NCBI GenBank assembly: GCA_944321125.1
Contig: CALUKD010000026.1
Span: 1 to 47,533, forward strand
Source of the DNA: Candidatus Butyricimonas faecavium
GTDB taxonomy: Bacteria > Bacteroidota > Bacteroidia > Bacteroidales > Marinifilaceae
DNA length: 47,533 nt
Direction: 5' to 3'
The first letter of the stretch is position 1; every line of letters starts with the position of its first letter. The notes beneath the pieces are model-generated. The model was not told where the DNA came from. It searched no databases and saw nothing but the letters and a program-made list of their open reading frames with translations. This document shows, one piece after another, positions 41,745 through 47,533 of this stretch. Position numbers and translations under genes: made by a program.

Positions 41745-41994
41745 ATCCTAACGAAATATCCAATCTATCAGAACTTGTTATCTTAAAAGGAATCTCTTCT
41801 AATCCTTGTTCTTTAAATATCTTATTTAAGATGCAGATGTAATTTAACAAAGTCAATTTGTATGATAGAATCTTTTTTATATCCTCGATATTATCAAGTT
41901 GCCTTATATTATTTAACATCTTATTCACTTCAAATTCTATGTCAGAATTGTTCTGCATTAACTCTTCTAGTTTAGATACTAATTTTTCCTCCAT
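41740..41994 (-). CDS. Unknown 84-aa helical protein, possible immunity partner
   Basis: The small helical protein (MEEKLVSKLEELMQNNSDIEFEVNKMLNNIRQLDNIEDIKKIL) starts inside the end of the 391-aa zincin gene (23-base overlap), so the two are translationally coupled. No family recognised. The position directly behind a putative effector is typical for an immunity protein, but no sequence feature proves it. Confidence 0.55.
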   Translation of the reverse strand: MEEKLVSKLEELMQNNSDIEFEVNKMLNNIRQLDNIEDIKKILSYKLTLLNYICILNKIFKEQGLEEIPFKITSSDRLDISLGF

Positions 41995-43144
41995 GTTTTA
42001 AAGACATTGTATTTATAGTTTCTAATAATTTATCTAGATTTATATTCTTTAATTGTTTTACTTCTCCTTTTAATGGATTATCTATTAATTTAAAAACATT
42101 TGGATGAGTTCTTACTTTAATTGCCGATTTAAGTTGAGATTTGGATATTGAATTTTTACCTTCTACTAAATAATAATCTAACATTTGTCCTAATCTAGCT
42201 TTAAGTTCAGTCTTATTTAAAGTATTATTATATGGATCAGTATGATCTAGTAAAGGTGTTAAATTTTTTAGTTTATTTTTATCCGAATAACTAGGAATTG
42301 ATATATAATGGTCTAATTCATGGTTATATATAGTTCCAAAATTAAAATCATTAAGTTTTTCAAATGTTCCATCTGCTTTATATATTCTATTTCCTACAGT
42401 TATATGCTTTCTATTAGACATTGAAAGTCTGACATCTTTCATTAATTCAGACAAAGGAACTTTACCATCTGTGTATAATTCTAATAATGGACTCGGCATT
42501 TGAGCTATATCAAAATTTGTTGAAAATTTAACAACGTTTGGGTTGTTTATTTTATTTACTCTATTATTTCCTTGTGGAGCAAATTGATCAGCTAAAAATT
42601 CTTTAGCCTCTCTATTGTAGTTAGTATTTCCAAATCTAATCTTATTATATAAATCTAAATCATTTGCAGGTCTTTCTAATAATCTAGATTTTTTTGCATT
42701 AATAACATCCTCTTTTGCTGCATTTTTAATATTATCTTTTATATTCCAAGTATGAAATTTGTCTGATACACTGGGTAATATATTTTCTATTTTATTTGCG
42801 GCCTTAGTTCCATACTTTTTAATTCCTTGTTTTATAGCTTTGCCTGCCATTTTTAAAGGCTTCTCAATAGCATTAGGTACTAATAACAACCCAGCACCTA
42901 ATGCAGCTTGACCATAATTCTTATCACTAATAGCCTCTTCTATATCAACTAAATCCATAGCATCACCAATACCAGGAAATAAACTCTCTATTTCAAATCT
43001 ATCTGGATCAACCTTTTGAGTTGGTTTTAATGCTTTTTCTTTTATATATGGATTGTTGATTCTAGTAGATTCAGAAGGATTTAATAACCTTGGATCTTCT
43101 ACAAAGTATTTTTTGTATTTATTAACTTTATCAAAATCTATCAT
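41972..43144 (-). CDS. 390-aa putative effector with C-terminal zincin motif
   Basis: ATG at 43144 (MIDFDKVNKYKKYF) shares one base with the TGA of the upstream fragment. Layout: basic DFDKVNKYKKY start; ESLFPGIGDAMDLVDIEEAI, typical of secreted toxin proteins; a hydrophobic Gly/Ala part (AALGAGLLLVPNAIEKPLKM, about 80-105); and a C-terminal domain with HELDH in YNHELDHYISIPS (about 275-279), an HExxH zinc site. The tail ends KHGGKISI, like the GGK tail of the kinase-like protein. The same three-part plan as the 498-aa protein with an unrelated-looking C-terminal region suggests modular effectors. Confidence 0.6.
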   Translation of the reverse strand: MIDFDKVNKYKKYFVEDPRLLNPSESTRINNPYIKEKALKPTQKVDPDRFEIESLFPGIGDAMDLVDIEEAISDKNYGQAALGAGLLLVPNAIEKPLKMAGKAIKQGIKKYGTKAANKIENILPSVSDKFHTWNIKDNIKNAAKEDVINAKKSRLLERPANDLDLYNKIRFGNTNYNREAKEFLADQFAPQGNNRVNKINNPNVVKFSTNFDIAQMPSPLLELYTDGKVPLSELMKDVRLSMSNRKHITVGNRIYKADGTFEKLNDFNFGTIYNHELDHYISIPSYSDKNKLKNLTPLLDHTDPYNNTLNKTELKARLGQMLDYYLVEGKNSISKSQLKSAIKVRTHPNVFKLIDNPLKGEVKQLKNINLDKLLETINTMSLKHGGKISI

Positions 43145-43416
43145 CACTCTACAGTTTTAATAAATTCTCCTTCATCTTTGGTATTATACAATATCTCTCT
43201 AACTAATAACCTCCCAGCTTCTATAGCAGCTTCGTCGGTTCCTTCTTTAAATAGTTCTTCTAGTTTATCAGTTACTGATTTTCTGAATATAATTTCATTT
43301 CTTTCTATTTCAGCTAGTTGGGCTATAGTCTTACCTCCTTGTTCTAATAGTACTGGTATTCCTTTGGTTTTTAGTATAATAGCATTAGGACAAATTCTGT
43401 TTATTCTATATCTAAT
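43144..43416 (-). pseudogene. C-terminal fragment of a gut-phage (crAss-like) protein
   Basis: The open frame of 90 codons has no start codon; an in-frame TGA lies at 43417-43419. It reads GIPVLLEQGGKTIAQLAEIE, then RNEIIFRKSVTDKLEELF and DEAAIEAGRLLVREILYNT. I recognise this as the C-terminal module (IERNEIIF...TxxLEEL...AIEAGxLL) of a protein family widespread in crAss-like and related gut phages. The N-terminal bulk of the gene is missing, so a recombination break lies between about 43416 and 43435. Its stop is coupled to the start of the zincin gene. The family assignment is from memory. Confidence 0.6.
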
Positions 43417-43434
43417 TCATCAATTTTTGTCCTG

Positions 43435-43725
43435 TTATTTATTCCTTACAATCTGGATAATAAATAAGATAATAGCAATAATATCAATCATCATCCATGC
43501 CCCTTTATCATGTAAATAAACAGGAACAAGGGGATTAAATAATATAGCCATGCCTCCATAGATAATGCTCCAGATATTTATTCCATTACTAGAGTTTTGG
43601 ATTGTGGCAGCTACAGCACCAATAGTTACAATTATCCTCACTAGGGTATAAAACCCTCCAGAAATAGATAGGAGGGCAATCCCTAGTATGATACAAACGG
43701 CTATATAGAGAAGTTTCATGACCAA
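43435..43725 (-). CDS. DUF6804-like small membrane protein
   Basis: The 96-aa protein has four hydrophobic segments. The motif AILFNPLVPVYLHDKGAWMMIDI, with the NP-x-P-x-Y pattern between spans three and four, is typical of the small DUF6804-type membrane proteins. It sits in the inner membrane; function unknown. It lies six bases after the 66-aa membrane protein gene and begins the second half of the island, past the phage fragment. Confidence 0.65.
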   Translation of the reverse strand: MVMKLLYIAVCIILGIALLSISGGFYTLVRIIVTIGAVAATIQNSSNGINIWSIIYGGMAILFNPLVPVYLHDKGAWMMIDIIAIILFIIQIVRNK

Positions 43726-43731
43726 TATCTA

Positions 43732-43932
43732 TTAGAAGAAACTAGCAATTCCTCCTAACAAAAATATAATAGGAGCAAGGCATATATAAACTGCTGTTCC
43801 TGCTGCGTAAGAAGCAAGAACAAGATAAGTTATATTGTCACTATGAGCTTCCCAATCTTTGGAATCAAAAATATTATATACTATGGCTCCAAGTATGGGG
43901 GTTACTATTAAATATGCAATAAAGAATCCCAT
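43732..43932 (-). CDS. Unknown 66-aa membrane protein
   Basis: Two hydrophobic segments (MGFFIAYLIVTPILGAIVY and YLVLASYAAGTAVYICLAPIIFLLGG) are joined by a polar loop. No family recognised. It is co-directional and tightly packed with its neighbours. Confidence 0.5.
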   Translation of the reverse strand: MGFFIAYLIVTPILGAIVYNIFDSKDWEAHSDNITYLVLASYAAGTAVYICLAPIIFLLGGIASFF

Positions 43933-43943
43933 GTGTTTACTAT

Positions 43944-44045
43944 TTAATCAAATATCATGACTAGAACCCATATAATAAACGCCCAAAATATAGCTTTAAT
44001 AATATAATGGGTGATTATTCCTATTTTAAATTCTTCTCTGTTCAT
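43944..44045 (-). CDS. 33-aa single-span membrane peptide
   Basis: MNREEFKIGIITHYIIKAIF and then WAFIIWVLVMIFD form a short polar head and one membrane span. It fits neatly between its neighbours (12-base gaps on both sides) and runs in the same direction, which supports a real gene. No family recognised. Confidence 0.4.
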   Translation of the reverse strand: MNREEFKIGIITHYIIKAIFWAFIIWVLVMIFD

Positions 44046-44057
44046 TTTGTGTATTAA

Positions 44058-44474
44058 TTATTCTGGTTTAAAAACAATCATCGTGTTGTCTTTGTTCATC
44101 ATGCTTTTGGGTGATAATCCAAGTAATAGACCACTATCCCCGATAGCATAAATAGTCATAGAACCTTGTCTTTGTATAACAGGAAATTGTGAAGATAATT
44201 GATGTACATAACTTTCAATCTGTCTGTATTCATCTTTATTGTCTGTTTGTAAAGAAATCCAGACAACTTCATCATTAATGTGTTTTACGGTAATAAACTC
44301 TTGAATCCCCCATAAATTTGATTTGAGGATGTAATTAACTCCTGTGCAATTATAGAATTGCTGTGTTTCTACTTTTTTTGCCAGTGCTTTTAATTCTCTA
44401 TTTATTTCAGAGAATGGTCGGTTACTTCTTATTTGTTCAAAGAAGAAACTGACTCTTGTTGAATATGGTAACAT
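44058..44474 (-). CDS. Unknown 138-aa soluble protein
   Basis: MLPYSTRVSFFFEQIRSNRPFSEINRELKALAKKVETQQFYNC is helical, followed by alternating strands (EFITVKHINDEVVWISLQTDN, GSMTIYAIGDSGLLLGL). No signal peptide and no family recognised. Confidence 0.55.
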   Translation of the reverse strand: MLPYSTRVSFFFEQIRSNRPFSEINRELKALAKKVETQQFYNCTGVNYILKSNLWGIQEFITVKHINDEVVWISLQTDNKDEYRQIESYVHQLSSQFPVIQRQGSMTIYAIGDSGLLLGLSPKSMMNKDNTMIVFKPE

Positions 44475-44525
44475 ATTAGTTGTATAGGGGTATAATTTTT
44501 ATTTTTCATTAATTCGGATTGTTGT

Positions 44526-44993
44526 TTAATGTACTCCTTTATTTCTTCTGTATTCTTCATAAGCCCTTAGGAAGCTATTTTTTCCATATCCTCCAGAAAG
44601 GTAATTGTCGTATGTTTCATATTTTTTAAGTTCATCAATATCAATAGTACACAAGTATTCTGTTTCTTCCTTGGTATTCCCATATTGATCTATTTCCTTT
44701 ATATATTTGAGATAAATATTTCTTTTGCCCTTGGCTAAACGTTGAAAAATGGATGTGTATTTATCATATATAGCTTGATCAATATGCCTGTAGTCGGTTA
44801 TCCTGATAAATTCAGTTGTTTTTTTTAATGGACTTCCGGTATTTGAAGGAGAAGGAGTGAAATCAAAATAGCCAATGTTTTCCCATTTGCCACTGACATA
44901 AATATTATCATTTTCAAATGATAGATGATTATTTGAAGAACAACCTGTAAATAGTAACAGGTGAAATAACGTGATAATTAGTGTATGTTTCAT
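44526..44993 (-). CDS. Unknown lipoprotein, 155 aa
   Basis: MKHTLIITLFHLLLFTGCSSNNH has a lipobox FTGC (Cys18). The mature part has NIYVSGKWENIGYFDFTPS and a charged C-terminal half rich in Lys, Glu and Tyr (YKYIKEI-like helices, NSFLRAYEEYRRNKG). No family recognised. It is probably anchored in the periplasm or on the surface. It is followed by a similar-sized lipoprotein gene upstream in the same direction. Confidence 0.65.
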   Translation of the reverse strand: MKHTLIITLFHLLLFTGCSSNNHLSFENDNIYVSGKWENIGYFDFTPSPSNTGSPLKKTTEFIRITDYRHIDQAIYDKYTSIFQRLAKGKRNIYLKYIKEIDQYGNTKEETEYLCTIDIDELKKYETYDNYLSGGYGKNSFLRAYEEYRRNKGVH

Positions 44994-45016
44994 GTGTCTA
45001 TTATTGAGCTTAATAT

Positions 45017-45580
45017 TTACAAATTTCTAGGATAGGTCCCCCGTATATTTATATTGAACATTATGGCATCATGAACTTCATTTTTATTGTTCACGATAAG
45101 AATGCCTAAACAGCCTTTTTCTATATCCAAAACTTTAAAATTGCAGGGTTTCCCATCCATATCATGCCCATTAACCTCTCTACTTGAAAAGTTTACACTT
45201 AGTACTAATTTGTAATCTTTATATGGTTGTAAAAGTCTTTCGTTATTTAGTAATGTAACTCCATCTTCATTTTGTTCAATTTCTTCCAGAAAGAATAATA
45301 AAGAATCATTACGAATAAATAGAGTATCATTATTTTTAGTGTATTTAAAATCTAGTAATTGGTTCATGAACATTTTTTTTACTTCTTCTCCAATATCTGA
45401 AAGTTTATCATTCTTAATTGATAAAATATCATTGATTTTGTAAACAATTTTTTGATAATCAGACTGTTCTATACTGGAGGTGTTTTGTATTTTTTGAATT
45501 TGTTCTGTCACGGATAGTGGTTGTTGACAACTAGCTAAAGTGATTGTATAAAATGTGATAATGAATAAAATTATTCTCAT
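45017..45580 (-). CDS. Unknown lipoprotein, 187 aa
   Basis: MRIILFIITFYTITLASCQQ has lipobox LASC (Cys18). After a helical part (TEQIQKIQNTSSIEQSDYQKIVYKINDIL) comes a beta-rich region (YKLVLSVNFSSREVNGHDMDGKPCNFKVLDIEKGCLGILIVNN). No family recognised. It is arranged in a row with the 155-aa lipoprotein and the 100-aa membrane protein. Confidence 0.65.
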   Translation of the reverse strand: MRIILFIITFYTITLASCQQPLSVTEQIQKIQNTSSIEQSDYQKIVYKINDILSIKNDKLSDIGEEVKKMFMNQLLDFKYTKNNDTLFIRNDSLLFFLEEIEQNEDGVTLLNNERLLQPYKDYKLVLSVNFSSREVNGHDMDGKPCNFKVLDIEKGCLGILIVNNKNEVHDAIMFNINIRGTYPRNL

Positions 45581-45602
45581 ATTTTGGGATTTAATCGATT
45601 AA

Positions 45603-45905
45603 TTAATAATATTTTATCTTGTAGCTTTTTTCATCTGGATGACAGATGTAGCCAATAATTGCAGTTATTACACTTGGAATTGCCCACTTCCATTTTGTAA
45701 TGGTTGTGATTAGAGTATCCTTTTGAATGAGAGAGTATAAAATAGATATACCAATCCAGTTGAATAAAAAGTAGCCAATAATCCCCAAAATTATTTTCAT
45801 GCCTGCCTTAATATAATCCCAATTCCCCAGAGAGATATTATAAAAAAAGAAAAGCGTGGGAACTGTTAGAATTATCGCAACTGAGGGTCTGGACTCCCTA
45901 CACAC
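45603..45905 (-). CDS. Unknown small membrane protein, about 100 aa
   Basis: Three hydrophobic segments: VAIILTVPTLFFFYNIS, IILGIIGYFLFNWIGISILY and WAIPSVITAIIGYICH. The start is uncertain: the first Met (MCRESRPSV) is followed by a polar stretch, and a later start is possible. No family recognised. Confidence 0.5.
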   Translation of the reverse strand: MCRESRPSVAIILTVPTLFFFYNISLGNWDYIKAGMKIILGIIGYFLFNWIGISILYSLIQKDTLITTITKWKWAIPSVITAIIGYICHPDEKSYKIKYY

Positions 45906-46187
45906 AGATAAAACGACACCCCACGCTAGACCATTATATATAACAGAATTGTATATATGGCAAGCATGAACGTTTGTACCGTTTATCCTTGTGTGTTGAA
46001 ATTGTCCAGATTCCAGTTACAAGATAAAACTAAACGCCTTCTATATTTAAACTGTATCACAAGATCGCTCTAGTGACACAACAAAGGTATAGAATAAATG
46101 GCATTTTACAAACATCCATAAAGGGGTGTCGTGTGACAAAAGTATTAAAATTTAACTTGATAATCTTCTAATCCATGATCTTGTGAA
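45906..46187. other. Intergenic region with two nested inverted repeats
   Basis: acgacacccc (45913-45922) is the exact reverse complement of ggggtgtcgt (46123-46132), and tcacaagatc (46057-46066) of gatcttgtga (46177-46186). The second pair ends just before the 56-aa gene. No coding frame is supported here. It may be a miniature element, a small RNA or an attachment-type site. Confidence 0.4.
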
Positions 46188-46358
46188 TTACCTTTTCTTG
46201 GACAGTAACAATATCATGATAAAGATGATAACCGCTATAAATTCCAACCTTGCTGACCTTGGGTAAACGGTGAATATAGCGACAACATGAATGATGAAAG
46301 TGATCACTGCCATCACCATGATCCATATTGAACCCCTCTCGAATTTTCTATCTCTCAT
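46188..46358 (-). CDS. 56-aa two-span membrane protein
   Basis: MRDRKFERGSIWIMVMAVIT is followed by two hydrophobic segments (IWIMVMAVITFIIHVVAIF and FIAVIIFIMILLL) and ends LSKKR. The positively charged start and end fit a hairpin with both ends in the cytosol. No family recognised. It lies 22 bases downstream of the RadC gene on the same strand, so it may be co-transcribed. Confidence 0.45.
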   Translation of the reverse strand: MRDRKFERGSIWIMVMAVITFIIHVVAIFTVYPRSARLEFIAVIIFIMILLLSKKR

Positions 46359-46380
46359 CTATGTTATATAATTACTCACG

Positions 46381-46911
46381 CTAGTAACCTCCCTCCGAAT
46401 AACTGGAGTAACTTTCCTCACCGACTATAACATGATCCAGACAATTCATGTTTAACAACCTGCAAGCTTCCATGATGTTTCTTGTTACTTTTAAATCCTC
46501 CGGACTGAAAGCTAGATTCTGGCTTGGGTGGTTATGAAAGATGATTGAACAGGTAGAGTTAGTCTTTAGCATTAACTGTAAAACAGTCCTTGGGTCAATG
46601 ATTGTGTTCTCTTGATTACCCACGCTAAGCCTTGCAACACCCAACACCTTTAAATTTCTATTTAACAACATGATCCATGCCTCTTCATGGTGATGTAAAC
46701 AATCATCGAAAAAAGGTCGGATTAATTTATATGCCTCCATCGCCATCGTCACTTTGGGTCTGTCTTTTGGCTGCACTTTCAGCTTGTATCTAATCTCTAC
46801 CTCCGATAATCTTGTTAAATCATCAAAATGCAGATTCGGTTCTATTCCAGTTTTAATTTCTGGTGATAAATATTCTTCTTTCATCGGTGATAAATTTAAT
46901 TGATAAGACAT
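46381..46911 (-). CDS. RadC-like JAB/MPN domain protein
   Basis: The 176-aa protein has the JAB1/MPN core of RadC: HEEAWIMLLNRNLKVLGVARLSVG, then FHNHPSQNLAFSPEDLKVTR with the metal-binding HxHP...S...D (JAMM) motif, and CRLLNMNCLDHVIVGEESYSS. The N-terminal helix-hairpin part of long RadC is absent; this short form is common on conjugative elements and genomic islands in Bacteroidales. Its biochemical role is unproven. It supports the mobile character of this end of the window. Confidence 0.92.
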   Translation of the reverse strand: MSYQLNLSPMKEEYLSPEIKTGIEPNLHFDDLTRLSEVEIRYKLKVQPKDRPKVTMAMEAYKLIRPFFDDCLHHHEEAWIMLLNRNLKVLGVARLSVGNQENTIIDPRTVLQLMLKTNSTCSIIFHNHPSQNLAFSPEDLKVTRNIMEACRLLNMNCLDHVIVGEESYSSYSEGGY

Positions 46912-47234
46912 TGATTTAAATAGAAATGAAAAAAGTGGAGAACTTTCACTGTAATCCCTCCATATTTTCGATTTTCTCTAAATGAATGTTGGGGGGTATG
47001 AAGAAGAATAATCCAAACGTTCGATTAACACCCAATTTTTTTTGTAGGGGGATAATTTATTTCCCACCCTGTTTCACGTTGGATGTTGATTGAAAGTACT
47101 TTAATATTGAAGAAGGATGATTTTTATTCATCCCCCTTGACAACTATCTAAATACAAGATATTATAAATTTTGGAATCACCATTTTACCAGACAAACCTG
47201 AGATACAAGCCAGCCTGATTTTCAGGTAAGGGGG
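46912..47234. other. Intergenic region, leader pairing before the last gene
   Basis: tcatccccctt (47128-47138) is the exact reverse complement of aagggggatga (47228-47238), and the second arm includes the ribosome-binding site and start codon of the gene at 47235. Pairing in the mRNA would hide that start. Otherwise only G-runs (about 46990-47055) are notable; no gene is seen. Confidence 0.4.
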
Positions 47235-47462
47235 ATGAAAAAAATCACCAGTTATTATTTAACCTGTAACCTCCATTCTGGTATTTTATCTATTAAGCTA
47301 CAAAATCAAGACTATAGAATTTGTCTCCATTTAAAGTTAAAACAGCCAATTTCAATTCCGGTAGAAAAATTCCATGACGGAAAAATCGAGTGGAGAGAAG
47401 GACAAACAATAATTTATTCTATATCATTCATCAAATCCTGTCCCTCTATGATTGATTTGTAA
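47235..47462 (+). CDS. Unknown 75-aa protein
   Basis: MKKITSYYLTCNLHSGILSI, then LQNQDYRICLHLKLKQPISI and FHDGKIEWREGQTIIYSISF: alternating strands, no signal, no family recognised. Unusually for this genome a G-rich sequence (aggtaaggggg) stands right before the ATG. It is on the opposite strand from RadC. Confidence 0.5.
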   Translation: MKKITSYYLTCNLHSGILSIKLQNQDYRICLHLKLKQPISIPVEKFHDGKIEWREGQTIIYSISFIKSCPSMIDL

Positions 47463-47533
47463 TAGTCAAGACTTGTTCTGACAGTTTGTTTACTATCTTA
47501 CCAAAAAACTGTCCGATGACAATTGCGAAGTTA

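Overview
The window reads as chromosomal DNA of a gut Bacteroidales bacterium, most likely of the Odoribacter/Butyricimonas type. Evidence: two SusC/SusD outer-membrane uptake loci, FecR/ECF-sigma regulation, promoter boxes of the form TAnnTTTG, genes with little Shine-Dalgarno signal, and DUF5063/DUF4843/PKD-like families typical of this order. The genus is inferred; no rRNA gene is present.

Layout. (1) 1-2150: 3' end of a tRNA, then a GNAT acetyltransferase and a MATE exporter. (2) 2169-16592: a minus-strand unit of about 13.6 kb running FecR > SusC (with STN domain) > SusD > DUF4843 lipoprotein > PKD-like lipoprotein > TlpA > TlpA > 570-aa exported protein > papain-like protease (frameshifted) > lipoprotein > TlpA, ending at a terminator at 2169-2196, with its ECF sigma factor divergent at 16029. 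The distal half carries decayed duplicate pieces of its own genes. (3) 16668-23781: a second SusC/SusD/DUF4843/PKD-like operon without its own sigma/FecR pair; its SusC has no STN domain. (4) 23782-25189: 1.4 kb without genes, holding a strongly structured element (24251-24383) and several clusters of short degenerate repeats. (5) 25190-26068: fused remains of a PAS regulator and a HelD-type helicase. (6) 26070-33730: housekeeping stretch with YbaK, a NifX-like protein, a 5'-nucleotidase lipoprotein, the remnant of an S46 dipeptidyl-peptidase, a candidate small RNA, tRNA-Ser(GGA), DUF5063 plus 3'-5' exonuclease, a GAF/PAS protein with a histidine kinase that has a degenerate receiver, SRP RNA and two tRNA-Thr genes.

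(7) From about 33.73 kb, directly after tRNA-Thr(GGT), the DNA becomes visibly more AT-rich and the genes change character. This looks like a genomic island whose far end lies outside the window. It holds an ADP-ribosylglycohydrolase, a GH108 endolysin, a minimal kinase-like protein, two large proteins with a C-terminal HExxH zincin motif, a DUF192 protein, small HNH, GIY-YIG and zinc-ribbon proteins on the opposite strand, many tiny unknown proteins, and a fragment that resembles a gut-phage (crAss-like) protein family. Several genes share near-identical 5' leaders, so the island looks like a cassette array of phage-derived effectors and possible immunity proteins. From 43.4 kb it turns into small membrane proteins and lipoproteins, then a RadC/JAB protein typical of mobile elements.

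How the genes may work together. The first Sus unit probably imports a ligand sensed by the SusC STN domain through FecR to the sigma factor. Three TlpA thioredoxins and two protease-like proteins suggest the ligand is a disulfide-containing peptide or protein, but this is inference. The island genes look like effector/defence cargo rather than metabolism. All family calls come from reading motifs; no database search was run.
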